DNA of 64,000 bases. Source: Anthoceros angustus (Eukaryota; Streptophyta; Anthocerotopsida; Anthocerotales; Anthocerotaceae). The translations under genes and the position numbers were made by a program. Of this stretch, positions 38,021 to 49,542 are shown piece after piece. Each line of letters opens with the position of its first letter. The first letter of the stretch is position 1. The notes beneath the pieces are model-generated. The model saw only the letters and a list, made by a program, of their open reading frames with translations, was not told where the DNA came from and did not search any database. The stretch lies in contig VJWM01000220.1 of the NCBI GenBank assembly GCA_010909165.1, positions 1 through 64,000 of the forward strand, given 5' to 3'.

Positions 38021-38165
38021 AAAATGTCACGCTGCGATGGTTACATATTACAATCGCTATATATTACAGTCCACTACTTATTGCGATCGCTTCACACGAT
38101 TAAAAGCTTATATAGGTATATACATACATTAATTAAGTATACTGGTAGTTGACAAAGAACCAGAC
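38021..38165. repeat. Left arm of R4/R6 inverted repeat (5' region)
   Basis: Upstream of R4. Recurs in reverse complement at 44925-45065, upstream of R6 (words agcgattgtaatatgtaacc, taagcttttaat, gtgaagcgat). The two arms and genes are now 6.7 kb apart. Confidence 0.75.
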
Positions 38166-38189
38166 ACACATGAAATTACCAGGAACCCG

Positions 38190-38600
38190 AAATTGACATG
38201 CCTAGTAGCCGCAAGGATTCAAAGGACTTTTAAATAAAATAATAAGAATTAATTTTGAGGTTTTTATTAATGGTCGGATGAATTTAGAGACTGATTTTTA
38301 TATTCTGTATGATGAGTTTAGAGAATGATCTAGACCATAAGGCATCATGCTTTAATTAATGGTCCGATGAGTTTAGAGAATGATCTAGATCATAAGGCAT
38401 CCTCTTTTGATCCAATGTCTCATGACCTTAGAGAGTGATCTAGATGATGAGGCCTCCTCTCATCCGTTGTCCCCATGTTTTAGATCATGAGAAGTCCTGT
38501 TAAGTGGGGAATAATTTAATGGAAGGGGCATGCGCCTTAGGTATGGGCTTAGTCTCGAGTATGCAAAGACTTGTTAGAACAGGCCATGGTGTTTGATCTT
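38190..38600. repeat. Repeated AT-rich block with 'atgatctaga' units
   Basis: 38196-38400 recurs in direct orientation at 44403-44510 and 44760-44880, interrupted there by 250 bp. It contains short internal repeats (gatgagtttagagaatgatct, about 70 bp apart). 38460-38590 recurs in reverse complement at 44240-44395. Confidence 0.65.
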
Positions 38601-40135
38601 AGAAGCTAGAGGAACTGGAAGGCTCAACTTGGGTCCGGTACAAGAACCCAAAGCCCATATTCGTGAGGCAATTGGTGTAGAAGCAGCTTGAGAGAGAGAG
38701 CGTGAGAATCGACCTCCGAATCACCGGATCCAAGTCTCTCGGATCGAACCCACATATTTCCACGTGGGATAAGTGTGGCCACCGGGCTAGCTGGGTGACC
38801 GGAGCGAACCCACCACAGTTTTGAAAAAGCAAGTTTCCTTGCTGGAGGACAAGCAGCTAGGCATCACTGTCTTTCCTTGTCACAAATAGCGCCGTAGCTT
38901 GTATGATTTTTAGTGGTGTTTGTTTGCATGCATGAGTGTATGTGAGAGGTTGAGTGGCACATCAGCCTTCTTACAAGAAGAAGAAAGGCCTAACCTCGCT
39001 TAGTTTTGTAGGTCCGGCTGAACCAGTAGTCTTGAGCGAGAGCCTGGAGGAGGTTAGAACCAAGATCCATACCCACATCCCATGTGCACTCTTCATGACC
39101 TCTTTTGATATCATGTTGTACTTAATCATTTCTAACATCTTGGGGCACCGTCCTCACTCATGTGTGGCCTCGGAGTGAGATTACTTATTTTATAAAGGTG
39201 GCCTTGAGGCGAGATTACTTGTTTTATAAAGATAAAACAAATCATCAGTAACTACCTCATTTCCGCACTGTGGGGTATTGACCCGAGTAGATAGAGGTAG
39301 GTAGAGAAAGGTTCCTACCTAGTTTGAAAGATTACTAGATATATTATTTTTATATTAAATATTTGATTTATTCTCACTTCACCTCCCTTCGCTCTCTCAC
39401 GACGCTTGAGGGTCACACTCGGACCCTCTATATCTATGTACCTCTATATACCTACCGAGGTCAGGTGACCATCATCTATGATTGGAGGTCTCATTGCTTT
39501 GTTAGACTTCAAAGCTTGGAGTCCAAAAGAAGAAGAAATAAATGCAACTCAAAAGAAGAAGAAATGTATTATAGTTAATCCACTAATTATACAAGGACAA
39601 ATGACGAGATATCATGGGACTAAAATGAAACAATTTACGTATGTTGGAACAAAAATGTAGAACTAGTTACCAACCACTCATAATATATAATTTTAATAGA
39701 TTCAATTTTGAAAGATAAAATCTTCATATCAATTTATAATATTCCAAGTCACCGTCCCCGCCTTCATGTTATAGGTTAATGGGTTAATGATTATCGAGAA
39801 CTTATCAAAGCCTCATACTATATATGGAGGGTTCACATCAATTAATGCATCCTTGTTTTGTCTTCCCTCTTATTTTTTATCCAATTAAGGAAAAACTAAA
39901 TCTCGAATACAAGTATCGTTATACAAACACATTTCACGGAGGATCGGCACACATCAAGGAAGCATTTGGAGAAATTGGAACATAATCATTCAATCTTCCA
40001 AGTGCGAGGATACTTGCGTTTGCAATCGCGGTCGTGGTCAAAACGTCATATTTAAATTCAGATTCCGTCATATTTTAATTCTAATACATCAAATTTGTTA
40101 ATGTATTGCATGTCTGACTTGCATGCAGGCCTGCT
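38601..40135. other. AT-rich sequence without a supported gene
   Basis: Frames up to 77 codons only. 39090-39140 holds a scrap of Cop4-type LTR (gcactcttcatgacctc ... atttctaaca). From 39180 a 35-bp doubling (gcgagattacttattttataaag / gcgagattacttgttttataaag). The rest shows nothing recognisable. Confidence 0.4.
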
Positions 40136-40171
40136 GAGGATACTCTACATTGACATTGCCGCTTCTGAGGA

Positions 40172-41292
40172 ATGGCGGATGAAGTGGAGGTGAACTTGGC
40201 TGCGAACTTGAAGTTGTTGTGCAGCCGAATTGCGTGGAGATGTTGAGGAGCGGTCAAAAGTTACTGGAATGGGAGTCGAGATGGTCTTGGGTGGGTCGGA
40301 CGAGTTGGCCAATGCGAAGCAAGCAATGGACAAGCTTCATCTTATCCACACCGAACTCAAAGAGCGTGAGACAAGTCGGTGGTGCCTGGCTGCATCCCTT
40401 AAGCTCATGTCCGATCAAGAGTTGCTGGAAAGCCTTGAGGAGCAAAAAAACAATTTCAAGCTCGAAGAGCAAAAAGAAACTATTTGGGGCATGGGGATCT
40501 CCGCTTTCCAAAAGAAAGCCAAAGAGAAAGCTAAATTAAGGAAAATGGAAGCTAAGGATAGAATTGTAATCCAACGAGCGCAGAGCGTGAAGATAGAGCT
40601 TGAAAAGATTATTCAACCTCCGGTTCGCCTCCCTTCCTTTGCAAAATGGACTAGCACTCGAATGAGCTGAGACAATGTCATAAACTTGTGCTTGCGTTAT
40701 GTAATTGGTGAATCTAGAAGACCCAACATGACGGGGCCACAAAATTGGTGAATCAAAAGGCCCAGGCGGAGCCTCTGGGAGAGAGAAGAAGAGCAAAGGT
40801 GTGAAGAGGAGGAGAGAGAAGAAGAGCAAAGGTGTGAAGAGGAGGAAAACGCTAAATCGAGAGGCAAGAGATTTGGCTTTCCTTGCTAGGATCCGGGAAG
40901 GGTGGAGAGAGAGGGGCCCTCTAGATGCCCTTGAGAGTTTTACAAGAAAACATTATGTTTTATTGAGGATATCATTTCCAGGCAAAGTTTGAAGGAGGAG
41001 AGGAAGCAAGGGATATGGCCGTCACTACCACACTCGACGCTAGAGGAGGAAAACGCTAAAGAGAGAGACCTTAGACTCACTTGAGTCCGACAGGAGACTC
41101 TACTTGAGGACCTCAAGGCAATGCTCGGAGAGTTAGAACCATATATAATCGAATAATCGCTTTGAGCAAGCCAGAATACATTATCTTACCTTGCAATCAT
41201 CTCTACTTTGCAACAAGTGCAGCATGAGACATGATGCGTGCCCCACTTGTGGACTTCCCATCAACGGGACAATGGACTTGTATGTGCCATAA
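40172..41292 (+). pseudogene. R5: coiled-coil/RING family member
   Basis: Starts MADEVEVNLAANLKLL at 40172, frame lost after 21 codons. The frame 40230-40670 (146 codons) reads L-H-L-I-H-T-E-L-K-E-R-E and L-A-A-S-L-K-L-M-S-D-Q-E-L-L-E-S-L-E-E-Q, then a Lys/Glu-rich coiled coil. The C-terminus at about 41190-41292 encodes C-N-H-L-Y-F, then C-N-K-C, C-P-T-C-G-L-P-I-N-G-T-M and a TAA, with one base missing between the two parts. The first Cys pair of the RING is not readable. It stands alone between the R4 and R6 relics. Confidence 0.6.
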
Positions 41293-41758
41293 TATATAGT
41301 GCTCATGCTATTGTCCCAATATTTTTGAGATTGGGAGCCACTGTGTGTTGAAACCCTCATGCAATATCACCCGAGATTACTCTTGTATAAAGTAGTAAAT
41401 GATTGGAACATCATAGAACAAAGTAGACGAGAGTAGGAAGGGAATAGTATGTAGACTATTAAATAGCCTATAGGAAGGGAATAGTATGTAGACTATTATA
41501 TAGCCTTTTACTTCATGTGTAATTTTTCACAACCTTTTAGGTCCTTAAATAGTCCACTCACATCTTATCGACATAAGTTGGAAAGTCATCAAATAAGTCT
41601 CCAACCTTATGTATCTCCTATATGCATCTCTTATATGTCTTATAGTCGCCGCTTTATATATCGCTATTATATATGACTTGTAGTATTGCCACCATTATAT
41701 ATTGCTATCAAATCTATTATGTGCTCAATTAAGGAGGAAAAGAACTCAATCGAAACTT
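41293..41758. other. AT-rich sequence without a supported gene
   Basis: Contains a short doubling (aggaagggaatagtatgtagactatta, at about 41436 and 41474) and runs of tatata. No coding evidence. Confidence 0.4.
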
Positions 41759-42423
41759 GATCCCCGGGTCAAAAATAGATCGCCTAAGCGAAACCCGTGA
41801 TAGGGTGTAAGGCGCTCTAAATGGAAGGAACCCACCTTCCTAGCAATAGAGAATATGACGTCCGGACGGCATCATGCGTGAGCGATCGCCCACTTGGGAT
41901 GAGCCAAGTGTGTCCCAAAGTCATTGAGAGGGGCCGCAGAAGTTGAAAGAGAGCAAGCTAGAGGATGGACCAAGCTCGAGCGAAAATGCATCATGGATGG
42001 AAAAAGTTGCCGTGTGATATGGAACTGAATCGGGTCGAGCCGGTGAACCCGCCCTTCCCCGAGCAAGAGTGGAGACAGGCCCAGTGAGCCTAGGAATGGC
42101 GGAATCTCGAGGAGGGCCAACCGCCCTGCCTGACTGCTTCTCCGTGAGGGACGCTGCCCCGGTGCCCAACCTCGGAAGCGAGGAAAAGACGCATGGCAAC
42201 CCTTGTCTCGGAGGATAAAGAGTCCTGCTAATCTTAGCAAGGCCTACATGGGAAAAGTCCCCTGCTCAACGTCCGCGACAAAAGCCTCAGGATATGTGAA
42301 TACAAAATTAAGAAACGGAGGACAAGATGGGGTAGAGAGCCCAGCTCCTAAGAAAGCCTCTAGCCCAGAGGCCTCGTGGCCAGCAAACCAATGCCTCCAA
42401 AAGCAACGGGAAGGAACGCTCAA
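41759..42423. repeat. LINE tandem duplication, unit 1
   Basis: 665 bp from gatccccgggtcaaaaat. Its end joins unit 2 at the same word. Unit 1 and unit 2 differ by many single-base indels at CG, CAG or CTG sites. Confidence 0.9.
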
Positions 42424-43088
42424 GATCCCCGGGTCAAAAATAGATCTAAGCGAAACCCCGTTGAGTGTGCTCTCTAAATGGAAGGAACCCACCTTCCCTA
42501 GCAATAGAATATGACGTCCGGACGGCATCATGCGTAGCGATCGCCGCCCACTTGGGATGAGCCAAGTGTGTCCCAAAGTCATTGAGAGGGGCCTCGCAGC
42601 AAGTTGAAAGAGCAAGCTAGAGGATGGACCAAGCTCGAGCGAAAATGCATCGCGATGGAAAAAGTTGCCGTGTGATATGGACGCTGAATCGGGTCGAGCA
42701 GGCGTGAACCGCCCCCCGAGCAAGAGTGAGGCAGGCAGGTGAGCCTAGGAATGGCGGAATCTCGGAGGAGGGCCAATAGCCCGCCTGCACTGTCTTTCTC
42801 CGGAGGGGCCTGAAGCCCCGGTGCCCAACCTCGGGAAGCGAGGAAAAAGGCATGGCAACCCTTGTCTCGGAGGATAAAGAGTCCTGGCTAATCTTAGCAA
42901 GGCCTACATGGGAAAAGTCCCCTGCTCAACGTCCGCGACAAAAGCCTCCGAGGATATGTGAATACAAAATTAAGAAACGGAGGACAAGATGGGGTAGAGA
43001 GCCCAGCTCCTAAGAAAGCCTCTAGCCCAGAGGCCTCGTGGCCAGCAAACCAATGCCTCCAAAAGCAACGGAAGGAACGCGCCGTCAA
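42424..43088. repeat. LINE tandem duplication, unit 2
   Basis: 665 bp, ending at gatccccgg, which then continues into unique LINE sequence (ccgcacactcaagg). The junction word gatccccgg is common to all three positions. Confidence 0.9.
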
Positions 43089-43470
43089 GATCCCCGGCCG
43101 CACACTCAAGGTGCCCGGGCCGATGATGTCGCCTAAAACCCCGCATAAGCCACTTGTCGAAATTCCTTAGGCTAGATAAGAATACCGGGAGGGGCAACCG
43201 TCGGAGAAGGTACCACAGGCCGGAGTGCAAAACAAAGGAGAGGATCCCAAATGCCACTTGCGGGTCTCCTAGTTGAGAAAGGTCGCCGATGTGCGCTAAA
43301 TCCTCAGCCAAAGTCGCGTCCACATAATCCTGGGTGAAGGCAGGAGGCCCAATCGGGACACCAAGAACCCGAAGCCCCGGCAGAGAAGCAATATCCCCCT
43401 CCGGATACCGAAGAAAGGGCACAACGCCAGAGGGAGACCAAACCTTACACTTAATGATTTTAACCTTCAA
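42970..43470 (-). pseudogene. LINE-type reverse transcriptase, C-terminal fragment
   Basis: 166 codons open, with K-C-K-V-W-S-P-S-G-V near the start, L-R-V-L-G-V-P-I-G, and a hydrophobic Leu/Arg-rich tail as in the thumb and connection of plant and algal non-LTR RTs. The catalytic A-D-D lies just upstream in another frame (about 43540). Truncated at both ends. Confidence 0.7.
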
Positions 43471-43720
43471 ATCGAGGCAGATAGCTCTAAAACGAAAAAA
43501 TCAAATGCCACCTTAAACTTGTCTTTAGCCCCGAGGATATGGATATCATCGGCCACAGACGGATACAAACATTCTCACACTGAAGAGGCAGTTGAAGACA
43601 AAGCCCTGAAATGCACCATGGCAACAAGAGCACCCCCTAGGGGGCCACCTTACCTAGTGCCCGTCGCCGAGCTCAGCACAGAAACCCCTTCCACCGAGGG
43701 GCCATGCTGATAATAGAGGT

Positions 43721-44239
43721 TGGAAGGAGACCCATATGCTCAATTAGAGAGATGAAGTTTTGGTAGAAGAAGTGCCATAGCTTTTATGTCTAGAAGTTTG
43801 AGCCAGTTCAAAAATTGTAATGGGGGCCTTTTTCAAAGATAGGAGTTGCCTTTGTACCTCTTATTGTTTTCCTTGTACATGGTGTAATGATAATAATGGT
43901 CAATTGGTGGGCCTAGAAGCCTCTAATTGTTTTCCTTGTACATGGTGTGATGACGGCGAGTTAAGGCTAGGTGGGCCTAGAAGCCTCTTGCCTCCAGTTG
44001 TGGTAGAGTTTTGAGAGTGCCTACTTTGCATTGGTTTTAGTTATATCATGCAATAGAGTCCGGTCATTTACATCTCCTATGTTGACCCCTTGTTACATAT
44101 ATAATCCCAACCCGTACGTGCCTATTTCTACTCCACCAAGGGCGTTGCTATGAACTATTACCATTAACGAACCGCTCTTTGTCTAGGCTGGAGACTCTCA
44201 CAATTCTTAGATAACTCGCAGGCAACCCAAGTTCCTCTA
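43721..44239. repeat. Unassigned stretch with a 63-bp doubling
   Basis: Contains two copies of cttgtacatggtgt and ggtgggcctagaagcctct about 65 bp apart (43870-43925 and 43935-43990). No gene is recognised. Confidence 0.5.
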
Positions 44240-44900
44240 TTACCTGTTCTAACAAATCTTTGCGTAGTTCTTTGATAACCGAGGAACCCAAGTTCCTCCA
44301 TTGCCTATTCTAACTAATCTTTAGTACATACGATGCCCCTCCCATTAAACTATTCCCCATTTAACAGGACTCCTCATGATCTAAAACACTTTTTAACACA
44401 TCGACATGCCTAGTAGCCGCAAGGATTCAAAGGACTTTTAAATAAAATAATAAGAATTACTTTTGAGGTTTTAATTAATGGTCCGATGAGTTTAGAGAGT
44501 GATTTTGATATATGTCCAAGCGAGATGGGGAATCCCATCTACCCAAGACCGAGGAGGAACAACCCAAAAGGGCTAATAGTAAAGGGAAGTCCTAGTCCTC
44601 AGATGCCTTTCCCATAACTACCCTGCACCATGGATATCGTGATCGGGGATGATGGAGGGCCTACCTATCACCGGTGCCAAGAAGCCGCTAGTCCTGCGCA
44701 TGTAGCCATCCTATAAGCAGTTAGCCAGCGTCATAGGCTATGGAAAGGGAGAAAGCCCTGCAGACCATTTTGATATATTGTATGATGAGTTTAGAGAATG
44801 ATCTAGATCATAAGGCATCGTGCTTTAATTAATGGTCTAATGAGTTTTAGAGAGTGATGTTTGACATGTTGTATAATGAGTTTAAAGTTCCGGTTCCTTG
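44240..44900. repeat. Second copy of AT-rich block, partly inverted, interrupted
   Basis: 44240-44395 is the reverse complement of 38460-38590. 44403-44510 and 44760-44880 repeat 38196-38400 directly. The interruption 44511-44764 (gtccaagcgagatgggg ... ccctgcagacc) resembles no other part of the window and may be a transposon scrap. Confidence 0.55.
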
Positions 44901-44924
44901 TAATTGCATGTCGGTTTTCTCGGT

Positions 44925-45065
44925 ATATATAATTAATGTATATATATACCTATATAAGCTTTTAATCCCTGTGAAGCGATGGCAATAGGTAATGATGACG
45001 TAATATATAGCGATTGTAATATGTAACCGTGGCAGCGTGACATTTTTAAGAGAATGCGTGACATT
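44925..45065. repeat. Right arm of R4/R6 inverted repeat (5' region)
   Basis: Reverse complement of 38021-38165, immediately upstream of R6. See R4 for the paired gene. Confidence 0.75.
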
Positions 45066-46150
45066 TTGGGATGCATCGGCGTGATCACGTGAGGAGAATA
45101 AGCGCGGAGTGAAGGAGGCGAATCACTGCGAACTTGAAGTCAGCCTACGAGGAGTTGGAGGAGAACACTGTGGGTATGGAAACACTAGTACTGAGGAGAT
45201 TAAGGGCTGGGTGACGAGTGAAGGAGCACTGGAGTATGAGGAGGGAGGTCGAGGAGGCGGGAAAAAAGTGTATCATTGGGAGAGGCTGGCCGAACAAGGG
45301 CAATTTCTGTCTTGGCTACACAAGAGGAGAGGTGGGGGAGCCATATTGAAGACGGAGGCCACGAACAAGCTTCAACTCATTAGCTGGGCGTGGCAGGGGA
45401 GGGATTGCTGCCCTCCAGCCGGCAACTGTCAGCGGTGGTGGAGAGGCTCAAGGCAGAGCAACTTCTCTTGGTTTGAGACGGCCTGGAAGTCTTTTGCCCA
45501 AGAGCCAGTGAGGCCAAGCTTCAAGCGATCCGCAAGGAGCGTGGGGGAGGCTCAACCATGAGCCGAGTCGACCTTCCAAAAGAAAGTGGCATGAGATGGC
45601 GGATGTTCTCGGTTTGCAAATTTATAGCTCTCTTCATACGCTCTCAAAGGAGAGTCGACCTTCCAAAAGAAAGTGGCATGAGATGGCGGATGTTCTCGGT
45701 TTGCAAATTTATAGCTCTCTTCATCGCTTCAAAGGAGAGTCGACGCCATTAAGGTTTGCCGCCCTCCTTGAGCTTGTGCGTGCGAGCATGTCTCTCTTGC
45801 AGGCGTCGCAATGCTTCTTGCATGCGTGAGGAGAGTGGGAAATTAGAGAGGCAAGGTAAGGCAAGGGATGACGCTTATTGCGGAGATGGATGGACTCAAC
45901 TCTTGCTTTTTGGCCATGGCGGAGCTGGAGAAGGTAAGAAATCGACAGAAGAAAGGTGACACTGTTGGAGGAACGGAGGTAGGTGTCGGTGCCAAAGTGG
46001 GAGCTTGAGGAGGACAACAAGCCGCCGAGAATGCCCAACGACGGCTTAGCCTTGAAGTGAATCGAATGACTGGAGGCGAGCAGAGAAAATCAAACTCCGC
46101 CAGCATCTGCGAAAATGGGACGACACCAGAAGGGAAGAGCTAAGCAACAA
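45066..46150 (+). pseudogene. R6: coiled-coil/RING family relic
   Basis: The frame 45109-45561 contains a damaged N-terminus (L-E-E-N-T in another frame), T-N-K-L-Q-L-I-S and further family pieces out of frame. No RING is left. The family 3' flank follows (gagctaagcaacaagggag at about 46137, then agattttttt), which fixes the end of the gene. An 85-bp tandem doubling lies inside at 45564-45740. Confidence 0.55.
45564..45740. repeat. 85-90-bp tandem duplication inside R6
   Basis: The words gagtcgaccttccaaaag ... atagctctcttcat occur twice, at 45564-45640 and 45652-45724, with cgctctcaaaggagagtcgac-type sequence at the joins (a shared agtcgac). Confidence 0.88.
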
Positions 46151-46229
46151 GGGAGAGAAGATTTTTTTTCAGGCACTTCCCTCTCCCGCCTAATTAGAGT
46201 ACGGGTTTTGTATCGAAAGGAGAGTCGTT
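46151..46229. repeat. R6 3' flank, left part
   Basis: Family 3' flank interrupted by Cop1-B after gttgatca. It continues at 48771 with gatcaaggtagcc. The uninterrupted homologue is at about 34150-34190. Confidence 0.7.
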
Positions 46230-46234
46230 GATCA
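46230..46234. repeat. Cop1-B target-site duplication (GATCA)
   Basis: GATCA here equals GATCA at 48771-48775. The empty site ggttgatcaaggtagc at about 34171-34190 confirms it. Confidence 0.85.
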
Positions 46235-46426
46235 TGTGAAGGTCGCATATGGACCGGATCGATTGTTCAGAATGGATTGAATCATAAGCATTGAGAAGTG
46301 CTCAAATACACAAGGGCTGTGCCCAAGCATCATGTGTTGTAAACGCCACGTGACGTTTCGTTATATGCCTATTAAGTTACGCTTTATGTGAATCGTGCCC
46401 TAAGGGCTAGGTGCTACATGCTAACA
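46235..46426 (-). repeat. Cop1-B 3' LTR
   Basis: 192 bp. Minus-strand start TGTTAGCATGTAGCACC, canonical for copia. Followed on the internal side by ctcccacttagcgcc, complement of the polypurine tract. Confidence 0.85.
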
Positions 46427-46572
46427 CTCCCACTTAGCGCCTAGCTCTTAGGTTTTATGACCTTTCTTAAGCTATTATATATGTGTAAGCTTCTTAATCC
46501 CATGTTGAAGGAATGTTCTTGGTGCTTCACTTCTTTGAGTGCCTTTGTTAGCACATCTGTCATCATCTCCAG

Positions 46573-46848
46573 TTAGGCGTGAGTAAATTTGCGATCGCTC
46601 ACGACTTGTCTTATAAAATGAAATTGTACCTCCACGTGTTTCGTTCGGTGGAATTTTGAGTATAGGTTAGCGAAATAGCCCCACGATTGTCGCAATGCAA
46701 GGGTCTTGGTATTTCTTTGGATTTCTCCTAACTCTGCGAGCTCGTAAAACAGTCCTTCCTTGCATGCGTGGGTTAAGGAGGCGATTACTCCATTGAGTGA
46801 GGCTTTGTTGCCGTTTCTTTGCTCGACTTTTCTATCCACTTGAGACAA
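46573..46848 (-). pseudogene. Cop1-B RNase H end
   Basis: Minus-strand frame with Y-E-L-A-E-L-G-E-I-Q, a damaged C-D-N region, and F-H-R-T-K-H-V-E-V-Q-F-H-F-I-R, the K-H-I-E-V-x-x-H-F landmark of copia RNase H. This part is not readable in Cop1-A. Confidence 0.7.
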
Positions 46849-47234
46849 GACAGCTTATGCTCTTTCTGTTGTCTGATGCCCGTCGGCTCATTGGTTCTCG
46901 AGTTGTAGATGTTGGTCCTGGATTTGAGAATGATAAAGTAATCCCATATCCGGGGTTGCTCTCAAATATCAAGATCCTCTTTCTTGCCTTCAATGAACTT
47001 GAGTAGGAGCGGATAAGAACTTAGATAAAGCTCCCGAAAATGCAAGGTCCGGTCTAGTGCACCATTAAATACATTAAACTTCCGAGGCGGAAGGTAAGGC
47101 ACCTCGTCGTGCTATGATCATTGGCATCATATTCTTGTTCATCATCCTCGCTTAGCTTTTAGTTAGTTTCCATGGGTGTAGAAATAGGCTTAGAATCTAT
47201 CATTTTGTATTTAACTAAAATCTCTTGTATGTAT

Positions 47235-47519
47235 TTAGGCGATGGATGAATAAACTTCTAGCTTTCTATCTCTAACAATTTGAATACCTAGGCAAAAGGA
47301 AAGCTCTCGACATGTGGTCATTGAGAATCGCTCGGGCATTTTACGAGTGTTTTCTAGGACGTGCTTTGAGTTAGACATTAGTACGATATCATCAACGTGG
47401 GCGCCTAGAACAATAAAATGACCATTAAGTCTATTGATATAGATATTGCTATCCGAGCTTAGTCTAGTGAAGCCCAGTCCCGAAGGGTGACATCTAATTT
47501 TCATACCATTCAAGAGCAC
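47235..47519 (-). pseudogene. Cop1-B reverse transcriptase, catalytic part
   Basis: 94 codons with L-G-A-H-V-D-D-I-V-L-M-S-N (the Y-V-D-D box, with Tyr replaced by His) and E-L-S-F-C-L-G-I-Q-I. The upstream RT is deleted in both Cop1 copies. Confidence 0.8.
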
Positions 47520-48575
47520 TTTGTTTTGAGGTCAGAAGTTTGTCATCCAGCTCCTAAAGTGCATGGTATGTTGATCCACTGGTCGCCCCTACATTCAAGT
47601 CCAAGAAATTTTAATAGTGTGCAGTGTGCATAATGTATTGAGGCATATATGTGTACTGTTGTTTCCAAGCTTCTACATCTCTACGATTTCTTCGGGCGTT
47701 TACGACCTCATGGATTGCATGAGGATGTTTTTAACTGTTGGTTTTTATCTTCCCACTCCTCTTTCTCTCTGCGTGGCGGTGGATGCTGGTTGTGCTTGAC
47801 GTGAGGGTTTCCAACGCCACCAACGAGGCCCATAGCTTACGCTCTTTCAAAATTTCAGAATGCGAAATTTCCAAAGCAATAAATTGTCTTGTTGGCGTCG
47901 GCGGTCCTCTTCGACAGTGATGGAGGATGTGGCCATTGTGGTAAGTGCTATAGATTGGCTGCTTAGAGGGTGATAACGTGCCTAAGTATACATGTGGTTT
48001 CTACTTGGAGGTGAGTAGAATTTTATAAAGTCCGCAAGTGGTATTGGGAGGCATATTGGCCTCTAAGTGCTGCAGTTTGAATGATGTTGTTTTGAAATTC
48101 TCCAATTTCGTGTTGGAGGCAAGATGTAGAGGTTGTCCGTGAGCTGGCACTTTGAGGAGGCGCTTTGTCAGAGAGGTTTTGTAGGTGCATATTATGGATT
48201 CCTTAACTTGTCTGGATCAATTGGGGTGTGCACATCAATCGTAGTTGTAAACCGCCGATCATTGTGTGTTGTTTGGTACCTTTTATTGTGTGTAGAGAAA
48301 AGAGAGGTGTACGTATGCCCAATCATAGTCACGTGGGTCGACAAAGCCTCTCAAGTATAGTTCTTCAGCAATTACAAGAAGCACGGAGTGGATCCGGGCA
48401 TAGTGCCATAGGTTTCCTTCGCTTCCTTAGCGCCGCTTCTCTGGCTTCTTTGAATTTCCGGTTTGAGCAATTCTATTTGCTCTTGAGCATCTGGCCTCCT
48501 GCGTAAGCCCGGCATGCTTATAGATATTTATGTCTCATTGTTATGTCAGATATCGTGCGGTGGCGCTCGATACCA

Positions 48576-48769
48576 TGTGAAGGTCGCATATGGACCGGAT
48601 CGATTGTTCAGAATGGATTGAATCATAAGCATGGCGAGCGTAGTGCTCAAATACACAAGGGCTGTGCCTGCCGCCATGTGTTGTAACCGCCACGCGTTTC
48701 GTTATGTGCCTATTAAGTTCGCTTATGTGAATCGTGCCCTAAGGGCTAGGGTGCTACATAATACGCTAA
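48576..48769 (-). repeat. Cop1-B 5' LTR
   Basis: 194 bp, matching 46235-46426 and 10307-10500. The primer-binding site on the minus strand at 48564-48575 reads TGGTATCGAGCG. Confidence 0.85.
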
Positions 48770-48775
48770 TGATCA

Positions 48776-48872
48776 AGGTAGCCAGTTTCGACATTGGACC
48801 TATTGTATGATTAATTCTTTGCATACATGTCTCCGGCTTTGAATAAATTAGGACCTTTGAATGTGGCGGCGG
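48776..48872. repeat. Host spacer between Cop1-B and Cop2-B
   Basis: Second copy of 10501-10615, RING-unit 3' flank (caaggtagcc, cgacattgg, gcatacatgtctccgg). Confidence 0.65.
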
Positions 48873-49542
48873 TGTGAAGGCACATGGATTTCACGGAAGC
48901 GTAGAACAAAAGTGTATGAAATGAAAAGTGAACAACGACAATGTTTGAAGAGCATATAAAAGTAGTTATTAAAACTGAATCTAAGATGCCTATTCATATC
49001 ATAGTAACTTAAGTAATGATTAAAGTATAATCTTCAAACGTGCCCTAACTAGGGCTCTAATAGCCATAACTCTACACTCCCACTCACGCTTGAAGCAACA
49101 TGAATGAGACTAACAATCTAACACGTCCAGTTCACTCTTGATAAGAACATAAATGTATAGCAAGTTAGCGTATGCGTAAGAGCTCCCACTTAAGATGAAC
49201 CATTTGATAAGTCCACAAGGCCTAAAGCAGAGAAATCTGGTGTGGCCTTGGATAAACCTTTGTAAATATATCCTCACGGTTCTCCTCGTTGGGATGTACT
49301 CAATAGTTACCGATGCTCGGAGACTAGCCGTCTAATAAAATGATGATAAACGCCATATGCTTAGTCCGAGCATGGTACTTGGCATTCTTGGTTAAAGCTA
49401 TTGTCACATATTGTCGCAATGCAACAAGGTAGGTGAGTCCCGAGCTTGATCCATCTCCGCTAATAAGGACCTTCCTAGCAATGTTCCTTGCCCGCAAGTG
49501 TTAAGGAAGCATACTCACTCTCAGTTGAGCTAAGAGACACAC

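Larger units (their letters stand above)
41759..43720 (-). mobile_element. Non-LTR (LINE-type) retrotransposon, 3' part, with tandem duplication
   Basis: On the minus strand, RT landmarks appear in order: G-G-A-L near 43640, the catalytic A-D-D-I-H-I-L-G near 43545, K-C-K-V-W-S-P-S-G at about 43440 and L-G-V-P-I-G near 43365, characteristic of a non-LTR reverse transcriptase. The distal part is doubled (41759-42423 and 42424-43088, 665 bp each). No poly-A tail or target duplication was found, and the 5' part of the element is missing. Confidence 0.7.
46235..48769 (-). mobile_element. Cop1-B: internally deleted copia element with both LTRs
   Basis: 2.5 kb on the minus strand with 192-194-bp LTRs, GATCA target duplication, polypurine tract next to the 3' LTR and primer-binding site next to the 5' LTR. 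Coding remains: gag start region (about 47900), then late RT (47235-47519) and RNase H (46573-46848). Protease and integrase are absent. It is the second copy of Cop1-A and shows the complete element ends. Confidence 0.88.

Noticed and set aside
41872-42853. Several separate small genes on the minus strand
   Set aside because: All belong to the doubled distal part of one LINE-type element in shifting frames.
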